Below, piece after piece: positions 11,699-17,920 of a stretch of 64,000 nucleotides of DNA (position 1 is the stretch's first letter; each line of letters starts with the position of its first letter). The DNA lies in the NCBI RefSeq assembly GCF_001936335.1, contig NZ_CP018888.1, positions 1,178,001-1,242,000 on the forward strand. Reading direction: 5' to 3'. The DNA comes from Amylolactobacillus amylophilus DSM 20533 = JCM 1125 (GTDB taxonomy: Bacteria > Bacillota > Bacilli > Lactobacillales > Lactobacillaceae). Below the pieces are notes generated by a model. It had not been told where the DNA came from. It made no database searches and saw only the letters and a list, made by a program, of their open reading frames with translations. The position numbers and the translations under genes are program-made.

Positions 11699-11962
11699 CT
11701 AATGCTTTCCCAGTAAAACCGCCGCAGCTTTTAAAATTTCAAGTTCCTCCTTTAATCACTTATTTTCCTTTTGAAGTTGTTTGAATTCTTTGGACGTTAC
11801 TTCAGTACCGTCTTCTAGCTCAACTGATTTAGCGCCTTTAACCCAGTTATGAATTGCGGCTGGAGAAACACCGTATTCCTCGGGAAGCGAGCGAATAGAT
11901 CTTTTCTCTTCAGGATGCATCTTCACAATGCTGGCTTTAAAATCATCTTGATATCGTTTCAT
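11699..11962 (-). pseudogene. IS3-family transposase orfA remnant with premature stop
   Basis: Reading the minus strand from ATG 11960-11962 gives MKRYQDDFKASIVKMH, an HTH_Tnp_1-type helix-turn-helix (SLPEEYGVSPAAIHNWVKG) and a leucine-zipper start (FKQLQKENK). TGA (11756-11758) then interrupts at the place where family members have Arg (ENKRLKEE). The frame continues past it as LKEELEILKAAAVLLGKH to TAG at 11699, exactly how IS3 OrfA proteins end. No orfB (DDE integrase) follows, so the element is dead. GATAGGAGCA upstream supplies the ribosome site and pairs with an outer copy (see repeat). Confidence 0.8.
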
Positions 11963-11967
11963 TGGAA

Positions 11968-12040
11968 TGCTCCTATCTTGTTTTATTAATTATGGCATAA
12001 CTGTTCAGAAATTTATGTACCAAATACTAGGATAGGAGCA
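11968..12040 (-). repeat. Inverted repeat at the 5' end of the IS3 remnant (likely IS terminus)
   Basis: TGCTCCTATC (11968-11977) is mirrored by GATAGGAGCA (12031-12040), 53 nt apart. Read on the minus strand, the outer copy begins with TG as IS3-family ends do, and the inner copy contains the AGGAG site of orfA. Transcripts entering from outside would fold and hide that site. The element's outer boundary is probably 12040. Confidence 0.65.
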
Positions 12041-12077
12041 ATAAGTATCCCATCAATAACTTATAGGAGGAGGTCAA

Positions 12078-12611
12078 ATGACACGGAATATAATTAATGT
12101 AAAACCAATTAAAGACAAGAAGGTAATGCTAGATTTTTTATCTGAGTTAAACAAAGGAAAACATGGGAAAAGAGACCATTTAATATTTACCATAGGCATT
12201 TTCACTGGCTTGCGGATTTCTGATATTTTAAATTTAAAAGTGTCTGATGTTCAAAATAAAACGACAACTATCATTGTTGAAAAAAAGACGAACAAGCAAA
12301 GGGATTTAAATTTATCGAATCTAACAAGTTTAATTATTGATTATTTGAATACCTATCACGATAGGCAATCTGATTGGCTTTTCTATCGTCCTTCAGACCA
12401 TTCACAAGCTCTAGGCACTCATCAATATTATAAAGTGCTTCAAAGAGTCGCAAGTGTTCTTGAATTGGATTATATTGGCACACATACAATGAGAAAAACA
12501 TTCGGATATAAGTATTATCGTCAATTCAGGGATATTCCCACATTGATGAGAATTTTGAATCATTCTAGTCAAGCAGTGACTATCCGATACATCGGATTAG
12601 AAGAAGAATAA
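12078..12611 (+). CDS. Minimal tyrosine recombinase/integrase
   Basis: Site-specific DNA recombinase consisting of the catalytic domain only. At 177 residues it is about half the length of XerC or phage integrases and lacks the N-terminal core-binding domain. All catalytic residues are present: Arg46 (TGLRISD), Lys69/70 (VEKKTNK), His136-x-x-Arg139 (HTMRKTFGY), His162 (LNHSSQ) and nucleophile Tyr171 (TIRYIGL). A strong GGAGGAGG lies before the ATG. Short recombinases of this type are common on plasmids and conjugative elements of Lactobacillales. No attachment site can be recognised, and it stands between an IS remnant and a DUF1304 gene, so its partner DNA may be lost. Confidence 0.88.
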   Translation: MTRNIINVKPIKDKKVMLDFLSELNKGKHGKRDHLIFTIGIFTGLRISDILNLKVSDVQNKTTTIIVEKKTNKQRDLNLSNLTSLIIDYLNTYHDRQSDWLFYRPSDHSQALGTHQYYKVLQRVASVLELDYIGTHTMRKTFGYKYYRQFRDIPTLMRILNHSSQAVTIRYIGLEEE

Positions 12612-12738
12612 ATACGAGCTAGCTTGGATAAGTTCAATCCATTAGATTAAATTGGTGGTTATAAAATATTTTACAACTCACTTAAAATAACTTATAGTTG
12701 GATAGTAATAAAAATAAATAGTTAAGAAAGGAGAAAGA

Positions 12739-13098
12739 ATGTCAATTTTATCAACAGTATTGATTTTTTTAGTAGCTTTGGAATTTTTCTATATCCTATA
12801 TTTAGAAACGTTTGCTACAACTTCAGACGCTACAAGTCGAGTATTTAACATGACAAAAGAAGAGTTAAAAAGCAAAGCTTTAAACAAACTTTTTAAAAAT
12901 CAGGGTATTTATAATGGTTTGATTGGTGTTGGGTTATTATATAGTGTTTTTCTTACAAGTAATCCAATAGAAATTAGTAGATTATTATTAGTTTATATTA
13001 TTTTAGTGGCATTATATGGCAGTATTACAAGTGATAAAAAAATTATTCTAACTCAAGGCGGTTTAGCCATTTTAGCACTTATTTCAACATTTTTTTAA
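12739..13098 (+). CDS. DUF1304 membrane protein
   Basis: Small integral membrane protein of 119 residues with about four helices. The family signature is clear: LEFFYILYLETFA in the first helix, then a loop with RVFNMTKEEL and KLFKNQGIYNGLIGVGLLY. Function is unknown for the family. AAAGGAGAAAG lies upstream of the ATG. It is AT-rich compared with the core genes and sits inside the accessory islet between the recombinase and the IS150-like element, so it is likely acquired. Confidence 0.85.
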   Translation: MSILSTVLIFLVALEFFYILYLETFATTSDATSRVFNMTKEELKSKALNKLFKNQGIYNGLIGVGLLYSVFLTSNPIEISRLLLVYIILVALYGSITSDKKIILTQGGLAILALISTFF

Positions 13099-13131
13099 GA
13101 AAACAAAAAGCACAGTCAATTAAGAGTGGAT

Positions 13132-13192
13132 ATACTCCTAGTTAGTTGGATACGGAAATAATTAAAATTCCGGTCTCACGAACTAGGAGTAT
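13132..13192 (+). repeat. Inverted repeat covering the orfA ribosome site
   Basis: ATACTCCTAGTT (13132-13143) and AACTAGGAGTAT (13181-13192) form a 12-bp perfect stem. The right arm holds AGGAG, the ribosome site of orfA (TTG 13198). Transcription that begins outside the element would fold the arms together and block translation, while an internal transcript lacking the left arm would not. This logic is known from several insertion sequences; here it is inferred from sequence. Confidence 0.6.
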
Positions 13193-13197
13193 TTATT

Positions 13198-13905
13198 TTG
13201 GCTAAACATTATAGTGTTGAGGAAAAGATTGAGATATTGTCCTTCTTAGATAAAGGCTGGGGTATAACTGAGGTTGCCCAATACCATTCTATATCTACAA
13301 GTACCGTCAAACTTTGGAGACATCAGTATCAACTTAAAGGTATTGATGGGCTTAAACAAAGGGAATACACCCACTTCTCTCAAGAATTTAAACAGAAAGT
13401 CGTCCTTGAATATCTCAGTACAGATACTTCTCTACCGTTTCTACGTGACAAGTACAATATATCAAATGAATCTGTCATCTATCAGTGGGTAAAACTGTAT
13501 ACTAGTGGTAATAAATTAGAGGCCACTAGGAGATCTGAGATGAATAAAGGAAGATCAACCACTCTCAAAGAGCGGATAGAAATCACAAATTGGGTTATTG
13601 CACATGATTACGACTATAGTGGTGCCATGCGTAAGTTCACCGTTTCATATGGTCAGGTATACAGTTGGACTAAGAAGTTTAAGAAATACGGTCCCGATGG
13701 ACTCATTGATCGCCGCGGTAAGGGAAAATCTGAAAATGATTTACTCACTACGGCCGAAAAGCAGGCACTGGAAGTTAAGCGACTAAAGGAGCAGGTAACT
13801 TACTTGTCCACAGAAAATAATCTTTTAAAAAAATTACAGGAGATAGAAAGAAGGGATTCCAAGAGAACAAATATCGTGCAATTAAAGAATTATCACAGAA
13901 AGTAG
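13198..13905 (+). CDS. IS150-like transposase OrfA
   Basis: DNA-binding subunit of an IS3-family transposase, 235 residues from TTG 13198 (AGGAG 9 nt upstream). It contains three helix-turn-helix repeats (about residues 3-50, 55-110 and 115-170: ITEVAQYHSISTSTVKLWRHQY, LPFLRDKYNISNESVIYQWV, AMRKFTVSYGQVYSWTKKF) and a C-terminal leucine zipper (VKRLKEQVTYLSTENNLLKK). The frame continues a little past the frameshift site, to 13905. It is intact, but its partner orfB is broken. Confidence 0.88.
   Translation: MAKHYSVEEKIEILSFLDKGWGITEVAQYHSISTSTVKLWRHQYQLKGIDGLKQREYTHFSQEFKQKVVLEYLSTDTSLPFLRDKYNISNESVIYQWVKLYTSGNKLEATRRSEMNKGRSTTLKERIEITNWVIAHDYDYSGAMRKFTVSYGQVYSWTKKFKKYGPDGLIDRRGKGKSENDLLTTAEKQALEVKRLKEQVTYLSTENNLLKKLQEIERRDSKRTNIVQLKNYHRK
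13827..13833 (+). promoter_or_regulatory. Programmed -1 frameshift site (A7) for the OrfAB fusion
   Basis: The heptamer A AAA AAA lies in phase with orfA (codons TTA-AAA-AAA). A -1 slip joins the OrfA zipper to a frame that reads KKITGDRKKGFQENKYRAI and continues into the DDE domain of orfB. This is the arrangement known for IS150. Confidence 0.7.
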
Positions 13906-14733
13906 ATGAAAGAAGTGGAAAAGTCTTCAGCGTAGCTCTGAGCTGCCAAATTATGCAAGTTGCACGTTCATCTTACTATGCCTGGTTAAACCATGTTCCA
14001 TCGAAAAGGAATATCGATGATCAAGGCATCCTAGATTACGTAATTCAATTAGAAGAAGCACACAACTATATCTTTGGGGTAAAGCGCCTAGTGATGCATC
14101 TAAATGACGATACACAATATCATGTATCCAATAGTAAGATGCGACGAATCATGAGAGAAAATAATATATTAGCTTCAATTAAGACCAAACGTAAACCAAG
14201 AAAAAACCTCAAAGAAGAAATTATCAGTAAAAATTTACTACTGAACGAAGACTATACGCACAACTTTAAGCCCGGGTACGCTAATAAATATTGGGTTACA
14301 GACTGTACCGAGTTACTCTATGGCCATTAATAATCAGTGTAAACTTCGGCTCAGTGCGATAAAGGATCTGTATGACCATTCGATAATTGCGTGGATAGTA
14401 GATGATACAGAAACCGCAAAATTGGTAACAGAGACATTTAAGTTAGCGATTGAGAATGAATATGGTGCAGTAACTGAAATACTGCACAGCGATCGTGGTA
14501 GCGACTATGTGTCAGGGATGTTTAACACTACCTTATCAGCTGAAGGAGTCTTGCATAGTATGTCGCGGCCGGGAGAACCAGGTGATAATAGTTCAATTGA
14601 GAGCTTCTGGAGCCACATGAAAGAAGAGTACTTTAGGTTCTACACTTCAAATACAAAGCAAGAATTGATAGACAACATAGCGGAATTTATGAGCTGGTAT
14701 AACAATGAACGCCGACAAAGCACACTAAAATGA
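13834..14733 (+). pseudogene. IS150-like orfB (DDE integrase), frameshifted and 3'-truncated
   Basis: The -1 frame encodes NKYRAIKELSQKVDERSGK, QVARSSYYAWLNHVPSKR and YANKYWVTDCTELLYG, with the first catalytic Asp in TDCTEL. An extra C in the run at 14324-14325 then shifts the frame into a TAA (14328-14330). The remainder continues from ATG 14320 as INNQCKLRLSAIKDLYDH, HSDRGSDY (second Asp) and NSSIESFWSHMKEEYF (Glu). So D, D and E are all present but split over two frames. The last ~20 codons are gone after QSTLK, and the terminal ATGA overlaps the start of an HTH fragment. Confidence 0.85.
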
Positions 14734-14915
14734 ATATAAGCGTTTCTGAACTTGCTAGACGTATTGGCCAGACTCCACAGAATTTCAATAAGAAATTAAA
14801 ACGGGAAACGGTAACCTTGGATGAGTTGAAAGCCATCGCTGATGTGCTTGGTGTCAAGTTTGAGCAGGCTTTTATATTGCCTGATGGCAATGAAATAAAG
14901 ACGGGTAAGGAGTAA
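14730..14915 (+). pseudogene. XRE-type HTH regulator, 5'-truncated by the IS junction
   Basis: The 61-residue frame reads ISVSELARRIGQTPQNFNKK and LKAIADVLGVKFEQAFILPDG, a small Cro/C1-type helix-turn-helix protein. It begins abruptly inside the first helix, at the very point where orfB is cut, so about 10-15 N-terminal residues are missing. An ATG created at the junction overlaps the orfB stop (AAAATGA), so a shortened protein could still be made by coupling. It is followed by an AGGAGG site and the SUKH gene 12 nt on, suggesting it was the first gene of that operon. Confidence 0.7.
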
Positions 14916-14927
14916 AGGAGGAAAACA

Positions 14928-15353
14928 ATGGTTTCTGCAGAATTAAAGCTAATTATTGATGAATTAAGTACACAGGGTAAAATGATTTTTCATGAGGAGA
15001 CTACAGAAGAAAAAATCACAACCTTTGAAAAAGAAAATAATGTCGTTCTTCCATCCAAATACAAAGAATGGCTGCAGCTTTCTGATGGTGGTGAGTTCTT
15101 TTTGCCAGCAGGTATTCAATTATATGGAATTGAACACAAGCCAGTGATTAATGTAAATGATAATTCACGACCAAACGATGACTATATCGTTATTGGGGCT
15201 TTAGCATCAGGCGACCCAATCATCTGCGCAAAAAATAGCGAAAAAATAGCTATATATAATCAAGAAGCTGGAAGGATAGAAGACGATGAAGTTTATGATG
15301 ATTTTATAGTCTTTCTTAAACATCTGCATGATTTGCTTGGCATAGGTGGTTGA
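14928..15353 (+). CDS. SMI1/KNR4 (SUKH) family protein, putative immunity protein
   Basis: 141-residue protein with the SUKH fold signature: an N-terminal helix EEKITTFEKENNVVLPSKYKE with the usual WLQLSDGGEF turn, then YGIEHKP, DYIVIGALASGDPIICA and a C-terminal segment ending DFIVFLKHLHDLLG. SUKH proteins are well known as immunity proteins of bacterial polymorphic toxins, especially nuclease toxins. Here the next gene, starting 4 nt after its stop, encodes an HNH-type nuclease, which fits that role. AAGGAGG precedes the ATG. Base composition is more AT-rich than the core genes. Neutralisation of the neighbour is inferred from context. Confidence 0.85.
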   Translation: MVSAELKLIIDELSTQGKMIFHEETTEEKITTFEKENNVVLPSKYKEWLQLSDGGEFFLPAGIQLYGIEHKPVINVNDNSRPNDDYIVIGALASGDPIICAKNSEKIAIYNQEAGRIEDDEVYDDFIVFLKHLHDLLGIGG

Positions 15354-15357
15354 TTAT

Positions 15358-16263
15358 ATGTCAAGAAGAACAGAAGAATCTAACAAGGCGATACATGCGG
15401 CTTGGAATAAGGAGCAGGAACTTGTCCAAGAAGGAAAAGGGACAAGAGAATGGACTGCCCAACAACAGAAAGATATTCTTGATAAAGGTAAAGCCTATGA
15501 TGAGAACCGTGTAGCTTTTCAAGGACAGCATATGAAAAGTGTGGAAAGATATCCAGAATATCAAGGGGACCCCGGAAATATTCAGTTCCTAACAAGAGCA
15601 GAACATTTAGAGGCCCACGATGGGGATTGGAAAAATCCGACTAATTGGCATTTTAATCCTGTTACAAAAGAAAAGACTGACTTTGGAGATGGAACATTTA
15701 TTCAATGCGAAACAATACAATTAGCCGATCCTGTAACCAAAGCACAAAATAAACCAGAAATTGAGAAAGAAGTTAATCAAGAGTCTGTAAGTGGAGTTCA
15801 GAAAAAGGTAGAGTCAAACAAAAAATATGAATCTCTACACGAGACTGTACCACCTAATAACATAGAAGACATAACGAAGCAGGAATTTGTACCGAAATTG
15901 AAGAGCGGCTTCAAAACCATAAGTAAAACAATTATAGAATTTTCAGATAAACACCCGAATGCAATAAAAGCAATAAAGGGCGTTGTATTATTTGTGGCTA
16001 ATGTGGCTGTAGCTGCTATCAAAGAATCATCAAGGAGCGGTTCATCAAATTCAGAATACGAATGGTCAGATGATGACCGCGCTGAGTACGAAGATTCATA
16101 TGATGATTATCCTGCAGATCAGGACACTTCAGAATCCTCGGAGCGTTCTTCTCCTAATGAACACACAGTGAGAGGACATGGACAGCATTATCATTATAAA
16201 GATGGTAGTGTTAAATGGAAAGATAAGGATCCATACTCGCGTGGTGGAAACAATGAGGAATAA
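15358..16263 (+). CDS. HNH-type nuclease protein, putative orphan toxin
   Basis: 301 residues from ATG 15358 (AGGTGG 8 nt upstream; an in-frame GTG at 15346 overlaps the SUKH gene and is less likely). Residues 45-105 hold an HNH/EndoVII-like nuclease motif: GQHMKSVERYPEYQ (His58), NIQFL (Asn74), EHLEAH (His83, His87) and PTNWHFNP. A charged linker, a hydrophobic segment at about 205-222, an acidic Asp/Ser/Glu-rich stretch (235-265) and a compact C-terminal motif RGHGQHYHYKDGSVKWKDKD (272-291) ending in PYSRGG follow. There is no signal peptide or LXG/WXG leader, unlike classical secreted toxins, and the nuclease is N-terminal rather than C-terminal. Catalysis is inferred from motifs only. Confidence 0.65.
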   Translation: MSRRTEESNKAIHAAWNKEQELVQEGKGTREWTAQQQKDILDKGKAYDENRVAFQGQHMKSVERYPEYQGDPGNIQFLTRAEHLEAHDGDWKNPTNWHFNPVTKEKTDFGDGTFIQCETIQLADPVTKAQNKPEIEKEVNQESVSGVQKKVESNKKYESLHETVPPNNIEDITKQEFVPKLKSGFKTISKTIIEFSDKHPNAIKAIKGVVLFVANVAVAAIKESSRSGSSNSEYEWSDDDRAEYEDSYDDYPADQDTSESSERSSPNEHTVRGHGQHYHYKDGSVKWKDKDPYSRGGNNEE

Positions 16264-16438
16264 CAAAAGACCCCCTGGCATTATAATTGATATAATAATG
16301 GATATGTTCCCACATACGCAAGCCCTCAGTGGATATGTTCCCTCAAAGACAATAATGTTCAAGTGACTAATTTTTGACAGCTATGAATTCATCTCAAAAC
16401 ACATCGAGAGCGTTACAATCTTAACCAAATAGGGCGCT
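16264..16438. other. Gene-free stretch after the nuclease gene, with a short direct repeat
   Basis: No gene is visible. TGGATATGTTCCC occurs twice (16299-16311 and 16330-16342), 31 bp apart start to start. This may be a remnant of the element that brought the toxin cassette. Confidence 0.5.
16299..16342. repeat. Two 13-bp direct repeats
   Basis: Exact copies of TGGATATGTTCCC at 16299-16311 and 16330-16342, separated by 18 bp. They are too few to call an iteron array or CRISPR. Confidence 0.75.
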
Positions 16439-16470
16439 AAAAAAGAATCTTGCAAAAGATTCTTTTTTTA
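16439..16470. terminator. Terminator at the end of the accessory islet
   Basis: AAGAATCTT (16443-16451) pairs with AAGATTCTT (16456-16464) around loop GCAA. An A-run precedes it and a T-run follows, so it can act in both directions. Confidence 0.8.
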
Positions 16471-16495
16471 TTATTTAAGTTTCGCCACAAAATTG

Positions 16496-16524
16496 TTGAC
16501 ATTTTAACTACTTGATAATATTAT
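16496..16524 (+). promoter_or_regulatory. Sigma-A promoter for the ABC transporter genes
   Basis: TTGACA (16496-16501), 17-bp spacer, TATTAT (16519-16524). The leader behind it contains the repeated octamer GTATAGTA on both sides of AAAAAG (around 16546-16570), which could be a repressor site. Confidence 0.75.
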
Positions 16525-16612
16525 GTACCATTACCTAATAATAAAGTATAGTATAAAAAGGTATAGTACGAGACAAACTAGCAATATCATGCGAAAAAAG
16601 GAGTACAAATAG

Positions 16613-17515
16613 ATGGTCGCAATTAAAGTTGAAAATGTCACAAAAAGTTTCGGTCAGCTCGATGTATTGCAGGGAGTGAGTCTGACCGTAGGTCGGGGGG
16701 AAGTCTTCACGCTCTTGGGGGAGAATGGGGCAGGTAAAACAACCCTGATCAATATTTTAACCACACTCTCACGACAGAACTCTGGGCGTGTGCGTATTCT
16801 TGGCCTGGATCCGCAGAAGAAAGGTAACGCCATTCGCCGCCAAATTAGTCTGAATGCCCAAGAGGCGACGGTTGATGGCGAATTTACCGGGTACCAGAAC
16901 CTGCGCCTTGTAGCAAAGTTGCGCGGTGTAAAAGATGTGAGTACGGAGATAGAGCGTGTCGCGAGACAGCTCAACTTGACGGACTTCTTAAAGCGGAAGG
17001 TACTAACTTATTCTGGTGGAATGAGACGTCGCCTAGACTTAGCGATGTCTCTCATCGGCGATCCCCAAATTATTTTCCTGGATGAACCCACCACAGGTGT
17101 CGATCCGAAGAACCGCTTGGCGCTTTGGCAAATTATCACTGAGATGCGTGACGACGGCAAGACAGTATTTCTAACTACCCAAATGCTTGAGGAAGCTGAT
17201 CGATTATCGGATCACATTGCTTTCATCAATAACGGGCAGATTGTGCGTTATGGCACACCGCAAGAGATGAAGCAACTTGCTCAGGAAAAATTTGTGTTGA
17301 GTGTTCAAACGGAGCAGTTGGCGGAAACAAAAAAAGTACTGCAAAATGCAAAAATCACATTTACGGGCACAACTGAGTTACAGATTGAGCAGCAGGATGC
17401 CAAGCGCGTACTACTTACACTTAGTAAACACACAATAACAGTATTACACTTTAACCAAGCAGAAAAGAACCTTGAGTCCGTCTTCCTCGACGTGACTGCA
17501 AAGGAGGAGAAATAA
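16613..17515 (+). CDS. ABC transporter ATP-binding protein (DrrA-like, drug export type)
   Basis: Cytosolic ATPase of an ABC-2 exporter. The 300 residues carry Walker A GENGAGKTT, the Q-loop, signature YSGGMRRRLDLAMSL, Walker B IIFLDEPTTGVDP and the H-loop TTQMLEEADRLSDHI, with the C-terminal extension typical of the daunorubicin-resistance subfamily. GGAG precedes ATG 16613. It overlaps the permease gene by one base (TAATG), but that permease is truncated, so the ATPase may be an orphan or may serve another permease. Confidence 0.9.
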   Translation: MVAIKVENVTKSFGQLDVLQGVSLTVGRGEVFTLLGENGAGKTTLINILTTLSRQNSGRVRILGLDPQKKGNAIRRQISLNAQEATVDGEFTGYQNLRLVAKLRGVKDVSTEIERVARQLNLTDFLKRKVLTYSGGMRRRLDLAMSLIGDPQIIFLDEPTTGVDPKNRLALWQIITEMRDDGKTVFLTTQMLEEADRLSDHIAFINNGQIVRYGTPQEMKQLAQEKFVLSVQTEQLAETKKVLQNAKITFTGTTELQIEQQDAKRVLLTLSKHTITVLHFNQAEKNLESVFLDVTAKEEK

Positions 17516-17772
17516 TGAATTACATTAAACAATTAATTACCTTGACCAATAGAATTATTAAGCAAAATTTCACCAATGCGGATACAATCATCACGGTGAT
17601 TCTGATGCCTGTCTTCATGCTGTTATTCTTTGTCTATGTGATGGGTGGAAACATCGTGACTGGCGGTAGTGCACCAAGTACCGCGGAGTATCTGAATTAT
17701 GCACTGCCGGGTTTTCTCCTTCTGACGATGGCAACGGGTCTGATTTTCGTCGCACGAACCCGACTAAATTGA
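17515..17772 (+). pseudogene. ABC-2 permease, truncated after the second helix
   Basis: The frame starts as a normal DrrB-like permease (MNYIKQLITLTNRIIKQNF, first helix IITVILMPVFMLLFFVYVMGG, then LNYALPGFLLLTMATGL) and stops after 85 residues, where ~245 are expected. After ATGL the reading LIFVARTRLN only loosely resembles the family (ALRLN). The downstream 80 bp holds no further permease sequence in any frame, so most of the gene has been deleted rather than simply frameshifted. Confidence 0.8.
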
Positions 17773-17854
17773 GGACGCTACTGCGTTATGCGGTCGAGCC
17801 GCAACGGTAAAAAATTAACCCGAAAAAATTATTATAAAAGATAAGTGGTAAAAT

Positions 17855-17885
17855 AGAGAGATTAGTTGACTAATCTCTTTTTATT
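17855..17885 (+). terminator. Terminator after the truncated permease
   Basis: AGAGATTAG (17857-17865), loop TTGA, CTAATCTCT (17870-17878), then a T-rich run. Confidence 0.85.
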
Positions 17886-17920
17886 TAGTCAAAATTTCGT
17901 TAAAGTATAGGTGGTTTTTC

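Larger units (their letters stand above)
13127..14732 (+). mobile_element. Damaged IS150-like element (IS3 family), right end deleted
   Basis: The left end is probably near TGGATATACTCC at 13127. The element carries orfA (13198-13905), an A7 frameshift signal and orfB in the -1 frame. It ends abruptly inside orfB after residues NNERRQSTLK, where the sequence switches to an unrelated HTH gene. The last ~20 codons and the right inverted repeat are missing, and orfB also has a one-base insertion near 14324. It therefore cannot move by itself. Confidence 0.8.

Noticed and set aside
13953..14733. Two separate intact transposase genes
   Set aside because: The fragments join into one DDE domain when a single extra C is removed, so it is one broken orfB.
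12078..16263. Complete integrative element bounded by attachment sites
   Set aside because: No flanking direct repeats, no tRNA target nearby and no conjugation or replication genes; the region is better seen as accumulated fragments.
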